A DNA stretch of 64,000 nt from Zychaea mexicana (GCF_025766255.1 NW_026516692.1:186001-250000), one strand, 5' to 3'. Shown: positions 1 to 12,034, counted from the stretch's first letter. Notes: generated by a model from the sequence alone, not told the origin. Made by a program: numbers and translations.

Positions 1-1093
1 TAATATCCCATTTATCGACCACTCCAGTTCAAGTATATAGTCCCTGTTTTCAATCCTGTAACCAACACCTTTTCCTTACATATACGACGTCACATAGATT
101 TCGTCCTCTTGTGCTGGAGACCAGGCCAATTCGAACCAAATGGTGTTGCGCTGCTGATCCGTCCAATGTGGTGACGGCACAGGTAACTTCAACTCAGTAT
201 AGCGTGCTTCCTCGGTTACGTTCCATATAATGGCATTCTTTAGTTTCCGAGTGCTCGAAGCGAGTAATGGAAAGATATCCGGAAAAGCGGGCGAGGGTGG
301 CTGCCACGATAATGAATGGATACCATCGCCATCTGAATGGCTAAGTTGATACATGGTTTCGGCGGTCAAATCTGTTCCAATTTTCTCTACATGGATCATG
401 CCATTGGCGTACCTGATCTTGTTAGCTTCAAAAATATCTGAATATTCACTTCTCGGGTGTGTATTAAATTTACCCCACTGCGAGATAATCGTTGCCGGCA
501 TGATGAAGCGGAGCTAAGGACCGTACTTCCGAATTGACTTTGCTGATCACCTGCTTATCCTTCTGGAAAGTTTCCTGCACGATGATTTTGCCCGACTTGT
601 CACCTATATTTGTACATTCAGTACGTGAAATTGGTACAGACAACAACTTTAGAGAATATTAGCAAACCTGAAACGATAACCATTCCGTCTCGAATGCATT
701 TGATTACGGTTACTTCTGCCTAATAGGGCACAAAAAAAGTCAGTGGGTCCTATCTTATAGTAAAATATAGCGCTTCTCCCTCAAAGATAAATATTAACAC
801 AATACCGAGTGTCCGTGGTAAGTGATGAGCAGAGATCCATTTAACAGACTCCAAGAACGGATTGTACCGTTTGTGCTGCCGACAAAACAAAACTGCTTGT
901 GGGCTGCGATCGCCTGGATCTTGTCCTGGGACGCAATAAACGCTCGAATAAAACGAAAAGCAGATAGATCGAGAACGACAATCATGTTGCGTGTGGCATA
1001 AACGTAGTAATGAGGATCAGAGACAGCAGCACAATGCGATGTATACCAGTTGGGAACAGGTGGATATGCTTGACATGGTGGGTGTTCGTTCAT
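1..1093 (-). CDS. Gemin5-like WD40 protein, 5' part (runs off left edge)
   Basis: The first exons of a WD40-repeat protein resembling Gemin5, the snRNA-binding subunit of the SMN complex. I read exons 1093-806, 719-668, 603-474 and 412-80, joined in matching phases. The start is the ATG at 1093; the frame is open upstream but only from a GTG. The N-terminus carries PPVPNWY, like the PPSPNWY opening of animal Gemin5, followed by beta-propeller-like repeats such as GSTNGTIRSWS, GDKSGKI and LAVGYANGMI. After the donor at 79 the next acceptor is either within the last bases or beyond the edge. An acceptor at 56 would keep frame but imply a 24-base intron, which I distrust. It is transcribed divergently from RRP40 over about 150 bases. 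The Gemin5 call rests on the N-terminal motif and WD40 pattern; another WD40 protein is possible. Confidence 0.6.
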
Positions 1094-1246
1094 GGTGGGG
1101 CCCACGCGTGTATTATGCGGAATAGTCTTGGAACCAAAAAAAAAAAAGAGAACAACCTTCCGGTTTTTTCTCGGAGTTGACCAAATAAAATTTTAGGCAT
1201 TTCTTCCTTTTGTTTTAGCACAGACACATCATACACATACAAAATA
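1094..1246. promoter_or_regulatory. Short divergent promoter region
   Basis: The 153 bases between the Gemin5-like start codon (1093, minus) and the RRP40 start codon (1247, plus) must hold both promoters and leaders. It contains a run of A near 1137-1147. No individual factor site is claimed. Confidence 0.5.
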
Positions 1247-2016
1247 ATGGAGATCGATGAACAATCACCACGAGTAGTAATACCAGGCGACATCATTGAA
1301 GAGGCTACAGAGTCAGATATTACACTCGGCCCAGGTTTACGACAAGAAAGCGAACACATTGTTGCAACAAAAGCCGGTATACTGAAGCATTTACCGGGCA
1401 AATGGTGGATCGAAAGCAATCAGAAACGTGTAAGTGTCTACACAAAACGCGATCTTTCATTATACGTGACAAAAATCTCACATGCTAAAACTCTATTGCT
1501 TTATTGCAGTATGTAGCATCAACAGGCGAATCCGTAGTGGGCCAGATTATTAGTAAACTGACAGAGTATTACCGCGTCGACATTGGCACAGCCCACACTG
1601 CCATTTTACCAGCACTTGCGTTTGAAGGCGCGACGAAACGAAACAAACCCAATCTCAATTCCCGCTCACTCGTCTATTGTCGTGTTGCTATGGCCAATCG
1701 TGACATGGAAGCAGAGCTTGAATGTGTTAATCCAGCAACAGGCAAAGCGGATGGATTTGGTGAACTGAAAAGCGGCCATGTTATCAAGTGCTCATTAGGT
1801 CTGTGCCGGAGGTTGCTGGATCCCAACACGCCTATCTTGGCTTTGCTTGGAGAGCATTTTCCGTTTGAATTGGCCGTAGGCATGAACGGTCGCGTTTGGA
1901 TTCATTCCAACAGTGTCAAGGATACCATCATGCTCGCCAATGCGATTCAAAACTCAGAATATCTCGATGCGGACGAGTGCAAGGCTATGGTTCAAGGACT
2001 CATCAATAAAGCATAG
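1247..2016 (+). CDS. RRP40: Exosome complex subunit RRP40 (EXOSC3)
   Basis: RRP40 is a cap subunit of the RNA exosome that helps guide RNA into the 3'-5' degradation core. Two exons, 1247-1429 and 1510-2016, join in phase 0 across a GT-AG intron and give 229 residues, near the usual family size. The N-terminal domain holds VVIPGD and the GPGL turn. The central S1 domain includes RYVASTGESVVGQI and YYRVDIGT. It is followed by FEGATKRNKPNLN, a hallmark of the RRP40/RRP4 group, then a KH-like C-terminal domain with HFPFELAVGMNGRVW. The start ATG fits the family N-terminus. A poly(A)-signal-like AATAAA lies at 2048-2053. It is divergent from the Gemin5-like gene and convergent with SNF5. Confidence 0.93.
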
Positions 2017-2047
2017 TTCACAATTTGTATTACACTTGTACATAGCA

Positions 2048-2053
2048 AATAAA
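2048..2053 (+). terminator. Poly(A) signal of RRP40
   Basis: A perfect AATAAA hexamer lies 31 bases after the RRP40 stop codon, in the position expected for a cleavage and polyadenylation signal. Confidence 0.6.
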
Positions 2054-2342
2054 AACAGTATTAAAAGGACATGAATAATATACACACGCGCTCTCTTCTC
2101 TTTTCGTACGTTCCTTGTTATAGCAAATCTTTTATTTGTGAAAAGGGAAATGTCTGTGTGCAGGAAAGGAAGAGCAAGGTCGCTTATTTGTGAGATGCAG
2201 AAAAAGAAAGAAAGGAAAATAGCTGTATGCGCGTGGTGTGATATGTTTATATGTATGCATGAGGAGTTTAAGAAGGGTACAGATTAGTGAGTGTTTATTG
2301 CTAAAAGGTTGGAAACAAGCGACAAGAAGAGGGAGAGAATCA

Positions 2343-4937
2343 TCACATCGGTCGTCCACCACTAGGTGAGTATCCATGATCTATTTCCATGTTGTTGTTG
2401 TTCCAGACGTTAGTTTCAGATAGCATTATACGCTTTCCACTGTATGCTCCACTCTAAGAAGAAGAAGAAGAAGAAGAAGAGAATGCTGATGCTTACTTGT
2501 TTGCCGTGTCGTGTGGTCTGTCATTGTTGAAAATCGATTCCCTGCATTGAGTGAAATCAAGCCTTGCATCCCTTGTTGTTGATATGGTGCCGGAGAGTTG
2601 GGGTTCATGTGATGATTGCTGGCTGCATCGGCTGCGATATTCATGCGTGCCTTGAGCGCGCTCCGACGTTGCGAATGCATGGGCTCATATGTAGGTGTGC
2701 TTCCTCGGGTGTTATGGCCTCCACTGCCATTGACCATTCCCACGTTCATCAAAAATTGCTCGTCAGTCATGTCTTGTTCTGGTGGCAATGCTACGCCTGT
2801 GCGATACGTTTTCAGCGGTTCTCGATCCGGTAGTATAATACCACGACGGCCTCGTGCTTGTCGTCGTTTACGCCTATTTCAAGCTTCATACTCAGTATCC
2901 CCTCAATGAAAAGACTTTGCAGTAACAATTCCTTTTTTTTTTTACCTTGCATCCCGCATACGATCCTTCTCTACTTTGTCAATCTCAGCATCGGTCAATT
3001 CCAGTATAGCTGGTGTAAAGCGTTCTACTGTATCGTTGTCGCGGATGATAGAACGGAGTGGTGGCAAAAAGCTTTGTCGTAGATCATCGTCAAGAATGGG
3101 GGATCCGTTAAACTCGTGACCCACCAATATCAGTGATTTGATATAGTTGTGGGCTTGTTCACGTATAGAATGTGCAACTGCCGTTCTAGTGGGGCCACTT
3201 TTTTTTAAATTTCTGTTGTCCGTTATTATTTTCGTTGACAACAAAATATGCATACCTGAATTCACCACCAAGACCAAGCTCATTCGTTAATTTCTCTGCA
3301 AATTTTTCTGCACTATTTTGCGGACAGGCAATGTCCCATTCAAACTGATCTAGCAGTGCTCGATTGCCAACAGTAATATCCAACTAAAAAAAAAAAGCAA
3401 AAGAAGTTTGATAACGATATTCTTTTTTACGTCACAAAGAAGATCTGGTAGAGCTATTCGAGCGAGCCGCTTTACCTTGACTAACATTCGTAACTCTGTA
3501 TTCCTGCGCCGCTTTGACTTTGGCACATCCTCTGTTTCTATAAGCTGTTCCTTTTTCACTGTCACAGGGAGCTCTCCCCCGGCCTTGCAAATGTCCAATA
3601 ATGTCATGTAGTCCTTTTCGTTGTCAGAGCCTTCATCTTCAATCACTGTGCTTCCGGCATGTAGGTAATAATCCTCGACTTGATCCTTGATTCCTTTAGC
3701 GATATTCGGCACAAACGTCGTTGGAGGTAGTTGCAAATCTTCACACATAAGTTCGGCAAATTGCTCGGGGGAAATTAACGTTTCTACCAAAAAAAAAAAG
3801 ACATAAGTTTGGGAATATGATCTTTGTTTTCTTTTCCTTCCATTCTCCTCGACCGAAACTCCATTTATATAAATGCCACACAAGCGTACCATTCATATTC
3901 CATGTAAAGGTATCCCGAAGCTTATATCCATCAATCTCAATTTCCAGCCGTATCGGCACCAACTTGTCCTCTTTCATGCTTTGCTCAACCAACTGATCGA
4001 ATCGACTAGCAAAATTTAAAAGAATAGGAATACTGTGATTTAGCTTATTGACTATCAATTACATTAAGAAAATTACTTACAATCGCACTTCGCGTGACCG
4101 CCTTGGTCGTTTTCGATCGATAGGATACATGATCCGAGTTTCCAGTCCGGTCGGCGCATTGCCACAACCGGAATATCCAGGTCCAAACACAGCGGCAGGA
4201 CCAGCACGCATCCGCGATCGTCGTTCCAATTGCATGGATTCAATGTCGCGCTTCTTTTCATGTGCCAGCGACATGTGCCGTTTATGCTGCAAGTTCAGTG
4301 TTTCCTGATAGTGTTCATCGCGATTTTGATACTGCTTTAGATTTTTCTTGCGTGTTTCTGAATCCGCTCGGGTCGCATCGATTTGTGGTGCTTGTGGTGG
4401 TGCTACAGCTGCCGTTGCTGCTGGAATCACCGGCGGACGCGTCGATAGTTGTGGGTATGGATGAGGCATCATGTTGGGTGGAGTCGATGTGTTGGGGTGG
4501 CCGCCAACACCACTACCGCCAGCGCCAGCGCCACCACCAGCGGCTGCGAGGGCAACACCTTGAGGTGGCCTGACCATGCCTTGAGGAGGCCCACGCATGG
4601 GATATCTGGGTCGACCGTACGGATCTGTTGGCGCTGCCGCTGCCGCTGCGGCCGCCGCGTTTGTCCAGTCTGGCTGTTGTTGTTGTTGTTGTTGGTGTTG
4701 CTGCTGTAGTTGTTGAGACGCGTTAGGTATTCCTGGATAGCCTGGAAAGGGCTGTGGCGGTATCTGTTGCGGCATGCGCTGCTGGAAGTGTTGTTGTTGC
4801 TGTGGGTGGAGGTGAGGGTGTTGCTGTTGCTGCTGCTGCTGTTGCGGGTGCATGCCCATCGACTCGTACATTGCAGCCAGTTGTTGCTGTTGTTGGAAAT
4901 GTTGTTGTTGTTGCAATTGATTCATGTTTTTCTGCAT
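2343..4937 (-). CDS. SNF5: SWI/SNF chromatin remodeller subunit SNF5 (SMARCB1)
   Basis: A core subunit of the SWI/SNF nucleosome-remodelling complex, acting in the nucleus. Exons 4937-4081, 4005-3890, 3783-3476, 3383-3256, 3185-2946 and 2873-2497 join in phase, with a last exon about 2446-2343, giving roughly 709 residues. The first ~220 residues are low complexity, with glutamine tracts, an alanine run and Pro/Gly stretches. The SNF5 domain follows with both repeats: [17 protein letters not shown] and FTWNMN, then [17 protein letters not shown] and the GLGGEF core. The conserved [19 protein letters not shown] precedes a basic [11 protein letters not shown] tail, as in fungal SNF5. The final junction is uncertain: an acceptor GAG at 2447-2449 keeps a long open tail, whereas the nearer TTAG acceptor gives an early stop. 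The plus-strand AAG tract at 2456-2481 is the polypyrimidine tract of that intron. Confidence 0.92.
2456..2481 (+). repeat. AAG trinucleotide microsatellite
   Basis: An uninterrupted run of AAG units. On the minus strand it is (CTT)n lying directly before the acceptor of the last SNF5 intron, so it doubles as that intron's polypyrimidine tract. Confidence 0.85.
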
Positions 4938-5528
4938 TGCTTTTCCTCTCTTTTTCCCTTAGAACACAAGAGAGAAAGAATGACCAAAGGGTAAACGAGA
5001 AAAGGGGTAGAGAGCTTCCAAAAAGTGATTATGTACAAGAAGAAGGAAAAGCTGTGTGTGGTATATCAAATGAAAGCGAATGCGAATTCAGAAAACTGGA
5101 ATTAGGAAAAGATATATATATAGAACCACACACGCGTCTCGGTTCCGTTTGGTAAAATCGCTTTTAATGCGCAATGGAGGTAAACAATAATAAAAAAGAG
5201 AGAAAGGTGACGTTTGGCAAAGTTCGAACGAGAAAATATAAGTGGGTTTCTAGGGCAGTTCACACACAGGCAGAGTTGCCCTCTCTTCCTCTCTCCCTCT
5301 CTCCCCTCTTCGATAGTTCAGCGTTGCGAGGGCAACCAATCAGATTTAAATCATAGCAACAGCGTTCAGACAGCAACGGATTACTACTATCTGGAAGCCG
5401 CATTATCTTGCCTATATCCTGAACACACTGCTTTCCAAAGAAGAGCATAGCCTTCTTTCTTCCCATATCAACCATCAAAGATGTTCTTTTTTTTTCCAGG
5501 AATACTTTTTTTAATTGTATGCAAAAAT
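4938..5528. other. SNF5 upstream region and gap to MIC10
   Basis: About 590 bases between the SNF5 start codon and the MIC10 stop codon. It should hold the SNF5 promoter and leader and the MIC10 3' region. A CT-rich block lies at 5278-5310. No open frame with coding character was found. Confidence 0.5.
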
Positions 5529-6083
5529 CTAAACGGTGGGCTTCTTCTTTTCAAATTTAACGCCTGGTACGTGATGAGGATGGAAAATACGCTAAAGTAG
5601 ATAACCAAATAAAGGCATATTAGTTACTTGAGCACCTAGACATACCCGTAATATGTAGCATCAATGCCTTGCTATAGAAAAAGAGAATGAAACAATTACC
5701 TGCGCGTCGGCGTACGCGACACCGAAACCCCAACCAGTGGTAATAGCAATAGGCCATGAGCGCTCTACAACAAAACCCACCCGAGAATATATGTAAGTCT
5801 CTATCCCTTTCAGTCATAGAATTTCCAACAATTAAAAAGATATTTACTCTTGAACAACAATGCAGAGGCAACGATACCGGCGCTCAAACCGAGACCCGTC
5901 TTAATCACGAAATTCGAAATCACGCGATCCCACTATTTTCAAAAAAAAATAAAATAAAAAGAGCATGTTATAGTATCTGTTTCCAAGTTGCAAAAACCGA
6001 TTCCTTCTTAATCCTTCAGCACAAAGGGCTCATTGTACCTTTTGTGAAAGCAAATCCTCGCTGGGAACCTTTGGTTCAGCCAT
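5529..6083 (-). CDS. MIC10: MICOS complex subunit MIC10
   Basis: A small inner-mitochondrial-membrane protein that bends membranes at crista junctions. No single open frame shows it. Exons 6083-6039, 5932-5848, 5764-5700, 5671-about 5646 and about 5591-5529 are needed. The product starts MAEPKVPSEDLLSQKWDRV, then VIKTGLGLSAGIV, LLFKKRSWPIAI and GWGFGVAYAD. Human MIC10 has the same order: KWDRC, VVKTGLGFG, LLFKRRPWPIAFG and GMAYADCQ. Two glycine-rich membrane hairpin segments are visible. The last exon encodes FHPHHVPGVKF and a basic end, fitting fungal MIC10 tails, but its frame does not join the GTATGT donor near 5645. That junction needs another donor or holds a sequence error. It is divergent from the EF-hand gene over 160 bases. 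Confidence 0.85.
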
Positions 6084-6243
6084 GTTTTAATCTCTCTTTT
6101 CACTGCCCGGGACGGGTTAAAGTAGTATGGAAAGGGAATGGCTACTGTTTGAACAACAACCCCTCGTATATATTAGCAAACGGGTATCTCTTTTTTAATC
6201 TCAGTTCATTACCACATTCTCTTTTTTTTCTTCCTTCTTTTTT
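6084..6243. promoter_or_regulatory. Divergent promoter region, MIC10 / EF-hand gene
   Basis: The 160 bases between the MIC10 start codon (6083, minus) and the EF-hand start codon (6244, plus) must serve both genes. Pyrimidine-rich sequence precedes the EF-hand start. No specific motif is claimed. Confidence 0.45.
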
Positions 6244-6996
6244 ATGCTACTTACTCGTGCACAAAAGCAAGAGATCAATCAAGGTATTTTTTTTTTCTTT
6301 ATTACCATTGACCCAATTGAGTGAGATTAGGAAACGTTTGACGATCGCGTATAACTGACGCGCGGAAAAAAAAAATATTCATAATGTTTCTCCAATAGTC
6401 TTTGAACTGACCGACACGGTTGGTGCTGGACTTTTAGACGGCGAAGGTTTATACAAGGCGCTCCGCGCTTTGGGTTTAGAAGTGCCAGTATCAGAAGGTG
6501 GCATTAACGACCTGCTCCGCTCAGTAGATAGACAAGATGAAGGCTATATTGATGTGGACGATTTCAAAAAAATTGTATCAGATTTAATGACGGTAATAAG
6601 AGAATCATAATATAAGTTGGTGGGTAGGGAAATCTTGCATAAACGTTGAAAACCGGTTGATACTAATATAATATATAACAACCCTTGATTTTAATGTAGC
6701 GAAAGAATGATGAACAGCGAGAAGACAATCATGATTATGATCAAGAGGAAGAAGATGGGGATGAAGATGAAGAAGAGTTCATCGATGATCATCGACGCGA
6801 CGACGCATTTCGTGTGCTGGCTGCAAAGGATGGAATGATTACTTTGGATAGCCTCCGACAAGCAAGTCAAGCACAAGGCGAGTCTTGGACGACTCGAGAA
6901 TTGGAAGAAATGTTGAATGAGGCGGACAGGAACCATGATGGTGTCGTGGATCCTGCAGAATTTGAGCGGATATGGAAGCTTGCAGGATTAGGATAA
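6244..6996 (+). CDS. Small EF-hand (calmodulin/centrin-like) protein
   Basis: A predicted calcium-binding protein of 176 residues. Exons 6244-6283, 6399-6592 and 6700-6996 join in matching phases with GT-AG borders. The join of exons 1 and 2 gives EINQVFELTDTVGAG, matching the helix before an EF loop in centrins and calmodulins. Loop 1 (TDTVGAGLLDGEG) lacks a normal residue at position 12 and is probably weak. Loop 2 (DRQDEGYIDVDD) is near canonical. Loop 3 is shortened (AAKDGMITLDSL). Loop 4 (DRNHDGVVDPAE) is canonical. A very acidic linker of about 30 residues separates the two halves, which is unusual for plain calmodulin. No membrane segment or catalytic domain is present. The exact subfamily and its target are unknown. 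Confidence 0.78.
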
Positions 6997-9001
6997 ATAA
7001 TTCGCACGTACGTCTTACACTATTGGCTCCTGATCGCTTTATGCAGTTCTTTTCTTTAACACTACCAATGTAGGGTTTCTCTTTAACTATATATTCTACA
7101 CACCTCTACTACACCTATCTTTACGCATTGATAGCTTGGTCAACCAAGCGATAGTGTCATGTACATATGTATATTCAAAATTTGTTAATAATTGATTCAA
7201 TATTATATACTCCATTATCCTGTTTTTAGCCCTAAAGGAAGGTGAGTGGCGAAAATCGGTGTTGAGCTCATGTTTCTATTCATATGTATTTCCATAAGAG
7301 CTTAGAACGTTAAGCCAATAGCTCTACATCGTTCTTTAGCTAAAACTGGAGATTCGTCGTGTAGTGTACAGCTTGTCGTTGACAATTAATGGGCTGTCAG
7401 TAAGTTAATTCAGTTTGATACTGAGATCCACAAAATGGTGTTGATGGCCTGGCGTTACTAAGTCAACTACTCTAGTCCAGCTTCTTCTAGATAAATGACC
7501 CAGCCAAACACACCTAATGTATATCTGTGTGTGTGCGTTTTTGTGTGTGCGGTGTACAATACTATCTAATGGTATAATATCTCGGAAGTAGTGGAACCAA
7601 TAAAACCATTTAACCATACACTATGTTTTGTGATTATATCTTGTTCTCATCAGTACCTCTAGTTAACTACACCCGCTTTCCTAAACGATTTGTGTATCTT
7701 TAAGCTTGTATTGCGGATATTATCAAAGTAAATGGATCGATGAAATACAGCTCCTCCCTACTGTACTTATGCTTATCATGGTATTATTCGTTTTCAGGTA
7801 ATAGCATATACAGCACAATTCCAAAAAAAGAGATTCAAGTGGTACGCACTATTGGTGTTTTCGAATCTATAAGATTGATGGATTTTCAATTTCAAAGAAG
7901 CAGACAACTCGGTTCCGGTTTACAGTAAGAAACCCGCGTTGCACAACAGTAAAAAAGCGAGAAATGCTCGGGCTTAATACTGCTGAATGAGCCGACAAAG
8001 AGTCATATCATGCCTCATGATCAGTCAGGTACATTATTTTGATTATTATCTCGTCGCAACAGCTTCTAAATGTACCAATACGATGGGCGCATGAGTTGAA
8101 TCAGTGTCTTGTGCTCAGTCTTATACCAGCAACACTAAACAAAAAAATTGGTTTGTGACATAATATAAAATCTCCTGTTTAGGGAAGGATGGAAGATCGA
8201 TTTTATAAATCGTATACATCTATCAGATCTTATAGCGGTTGAATCTATAAACTGCCATGTAGTCTTCACCTTTCTCTTTGCAGCGGCCGTATCCGTGCAT
8301 ACATGAGTGTGTAAAGAAACGTAACAGTCGTTGATGATGGGTTTGTGATACGAGAAGATTGGAAGATAATCTTTCAGACCCTGCTACTACAGCAAAGTAC
8401 AATATTGTATAGCAGGAAAGCTTTTAACCGAACCTGGAGGTTGAATGTGCGGTGTACGTTGCGGCTGTGGTAGCGTAGGTGTTATAAAGAGAGAAGAAAT
8501 ATATTATATGACGAGCATATATTACCAGATAGAGAGGTTACAATATGGAAAAGTATAGTGTGGTTTCGGTTTTGTGTGCGTTCTTGATTTGCTGATGGTG
8601 GTAACTGATTGTTGCTGTAGAAGATACAGGTATACGCTTCAAGTACTCAATACATGCATAAGCACAATATAAATTATGTCACTCCCTAAAACCTTGGATG
8701 TGTGCCGCACAGTCGCAATCATGTACACTGATCTTCGCTTGCACACCACTACTCAGAATTAAAAAAAGCATAGTATACAAGCTCAGCATTTGTATGTCAA
8801 GCTATTACTTGCTCTAGGTGCAACTATACAACAACATGTAAACGCTTGTGGTAAACGGGACGAACATGGTTCGGATTTCTCTTTCCACCGCCTTAAACTT
8901 TCCGTGATTTTGGCCTCTGCTAATTTCCGTGCCAGATTATGCTGCTGACGTCTCTGAGAGGCAGTTGTAAAGGGATCATTCAGCAGCAAAGTCTTTATCT
9001 C

Positions 9002-9003
<2 letters not shown>

Positions 9004-9039
<36 letters not shown>
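9004..9039 (+). repeat. CA dinucleotide microsatellite
   Basis: About 17 uninterrupted CA units. It produces spurious frames rich in alternating Thr/His or Val/Cys residues on the two strands. Confidence 0.9.
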
Positions 9040-9043
<4 letters not shown>

Positions 9044-11326
9044 GAGCAAAAACTTTTCCTTTTGCCGCCATCTCCTGCTCCTTTCTCACCACCACAACTA
9101 CCACCAAGGGCAACCGCGACCTTGACATCTTGGAGGTTACTGCGATGATTTTAGCTGTGAACTTGGACACAGATGCCGCAGTCGCGGAGGCGGACAGTGT
9201 CCTTGATGGAAACTGTACTATTCATAGCCAAGGTTTTAGTTTATAAGGTGCGGGTGGCGTTTGCTCTAGCCATGGCTAGTATGTGTTCCTCGAAGAAGAC
9301 GTGGTTGATTCTGCAAAGAATTCGTAAAGAAGGCATGCTCTTTCTCGGGATCCAGTACCCGCATGACCCTTTTCTTAGTTACGATAAAAAACGATATGGT
9401 ATCTTCACTCATTGATGAGCCTATCATTTATTCTATCAATAAAATGATAACAGCACATGCTTCTTTGATATATTTTTTAAATTAATGTTTGTTCAACTCT
9501 AAACAAATAGTCATCCGCAAGGTCAAGGCTACTACTACGTTTTATGCTAAAGGGTTTTGATTGGATCCGTACGTTTCAAGCTATCACCGATCTTACAGCC
9601 CGTTAATTTACTTCTTTTATATGAGTACGCTGTCTACATCCGCTCAACGACGAGTTTAGCCTTCCTAATCGTGACTTTACGGACGGTATCATAGACCGGC
9701 TTCGGTACAGGCTTTGAAATGATCATGAGCTACTTTTCTTCAAAAGCACCCTCAAAAAGCTGTGATTCTTCGTATATACGTAGGTTTTATGTCATTCGAT
9801 AAATCCCTTTGTACACACACTTTACCTGGTCAAGTTTTTTTTATCTCTTGATGGCAGCTATAGACACTTGACTTTCTGTCGTATAACGGCAGGAAGCGAC
9901 CACCTTTATTGAGTCGCAGGTCAGCAGTCTTATGTCAGGTAAAATCATATTTCTTCCAGGCAGTTAGACATGAATATACAAGCATCTTTCTATTAGGCAG
10001 AGCCAATATAGCAACTGCGATGATATTCATACCTCTTTTACTTGGCACACATTAGCTGATCTGACCCAGTTCAGAAGTACCTTCCTCATTGCGATTCTCT
10101 GCCTCAACGCCCGTAAGCTGTGGTTTAATTCAACCGCCGCATAAAAAAAGAATTTCCCTGTATTACGCGACGCTTTTAAATATATATTTTGGATGGCAAC
10201 AGAGATTGTTACAACCAGGAAAGATGTGATGATAAACCTTCATAGTCAATGCCCGTGTATCTTTCTCCCGTACACTGGTCATCAGGACAGATCTATCAAA
10301 ATGCAAATTACCAAAGTGGGTATAATTGGTGTGTATGTACCACCATTTCCTTGTATGTTCATGTCAGAGGACCCTATTTGACACCTTTTCCCATCGATGC
10401 GACGTAGTTACGTAGTAGTAGAACACTTTAGTCATACTAGAAACAACATACTTGATCATTGAAGGTCTGGATAGATTCATGACGAATATATTACCGCCCC
10501 ACCACTGAGTTGGGGATCCATCACCACCGATATATATATATGGATTACGACGATTGCTTTCTTTTTTTCAAGCCACCATTGACGGCCGTTTAATGGATTT
10601 TTCATAATCTGTATGAATGATGATCTAATGGCTAGGAAGTATAGGGGGCTCATTTTTTCGAAAGTTGATAAAGAAATTACGTTTAAAAATCAAGTGCTAT
10701 TTCGCAGTAAATGATCAAAAGATGATTAGGAGGTGCTAACAAAACGAATTACAGTAGCAGTAACTGTCTTCCTCCTCTTCCCGAAAGCACAGTAATACGC
10801 ATCTTCTCTTCCAGGTGATCAGACCAGTTGCTCGTTTCGACCTGTTGAAGCGCTCCGGCAAAAAGAAACCGGGATATCGGTTTTTTTTTTGTGTCTTTGG
10901 TTTCTCTCACCGCTGCGTGATTATACATATATGGAGCGCATCAGAATAATGTAAAGTGCTGCTACAACGACTTTTTCTCCATGGTGTCATGGTAGTAATA
11001 CCCTTTCATTGTTTAGGTCAGCATTAGAAATTCATTTAAATTAAACCAGCATCTGTATGCAATATAGACTAGTTCATTATGTTATTGTTCATAAAGTCCA
11101 TGCTTGAACATGACGACTTTGGTGCTACCTATCCAAACTTCATTGTCGGAGGACAAAGAAATCAAGCGCGAGAGTACATAAATACGATGATGTTATTCGA
11201 TGAGGCGGAATGTGCCCGTTTCTGTTGTCCGCACGACGCTAACTGGATATAGAGGGAGTTGCAAAAATAATAAAGTTAAGCGTATCACTTTTTTTGTTGT
11301 CGGGTAAATACAGCTTGCACCTTGCA

Positions 11327-11348
11327 GCAGCAGCAGCAGCAGCAGCAG
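11327..11348 (+). repeat. CAG trinucleotide microsatellite
   Basis: Seven consecutive CAG units in a non-coding context; no open frame carries them as a glutamine tract. Confidence 0.85.
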
Positions 11349-12034
11349 TAAGGATGCATGTGCACCGGGAAGAGCACAGAGAAGATAATGTGTTATAGAC
11401 AGATAGAGAAGAGGTGGTACACGTAGTAATTTGTTTGGCTATACTTTAAATAGGGATAAATGAATCGCGGTCATACCGTTTTGTCGAAAGTGATCTACGT
11501 ATAGACTCCTTTGGAACGGCGACAAAAGCCCGAACTGGTGGAAGCAGTAGTTACTGAAGGAAAAAACGCGCGCGTACGTACTACTTGCGTTTCCCCACCC
11601 GATATCTGGCCATTGCGTTGGAAATGGGTTACCTTGACTCTGTGATGAGCAACCCCCTTCAAGAAAAACAATATATTTGCACACACAAGCAAAGGTTTTT
11701 ATCTGCGGTATAAGCTCTTGTGGGAGAGAGCGTGTGTCCCTGGAAAACATGATGGTAGCACCTGTGAGGCGGTGTATAAATTGGGTGATAATGTTTGTGC
11801 TACACCCAAGAAAAAAAAACCTAATTTCTGCTTTTCATTACGAGTGATGTGTGTGGGTCACAGAGAGGGTCACCCTCACGCACGCACAACACTCTCTTGT
11901 ATTTATTACACGCACATTCTTGTTCTTGTTGCTGCTGTTTAAAAAAATATCACTTGGCAGATCCTCTTTTTTTCCAGTCCTTCCTTTTTCCCTCTTTCCT
12001 TCTTTATTCTTTCCACCATTATTCACAAACAGAA

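Larger units (their letters stand above)
6997..12034. other. Gene-poor 5-kb interval
   Basis: No gene could be supported here. Open frames are short and lack recognisable domains. A CA microsatellite lies near 9004-9039 and a CAG repeat near 11327-11348. Around 8780-9250 both strands hold open stretches with protein-like composition beside the CA repeat, but no family, start or splice pattern could be fixed. The last ~200 bases are the pyrimidine-rich leader of the glycosyltransferase gene. Confidence 0.5.

Noticed and set aside
56..79. A 24-base GT-AG intron in the Gemin5-like gene
   Set aside because: It keeps the frame, but spliceosomal introns this short are not expected; the true acceptor probably lies further left or outside the window.
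4710..5155. Plus-strand frames rich in Leu, Val and Ala opposite SNF5
   Set aside because: They are the antisense of the SNF5 glutamine-codon tracts and have no independent support.
5756..6358. A 200-codon plus-strand frame
   Set aside because: It runs antisense through the MIC10 exons and into the EF-hand 5' exon. Its composition (Phe/Leu/Ser from T-rich DNA) is that of chance.
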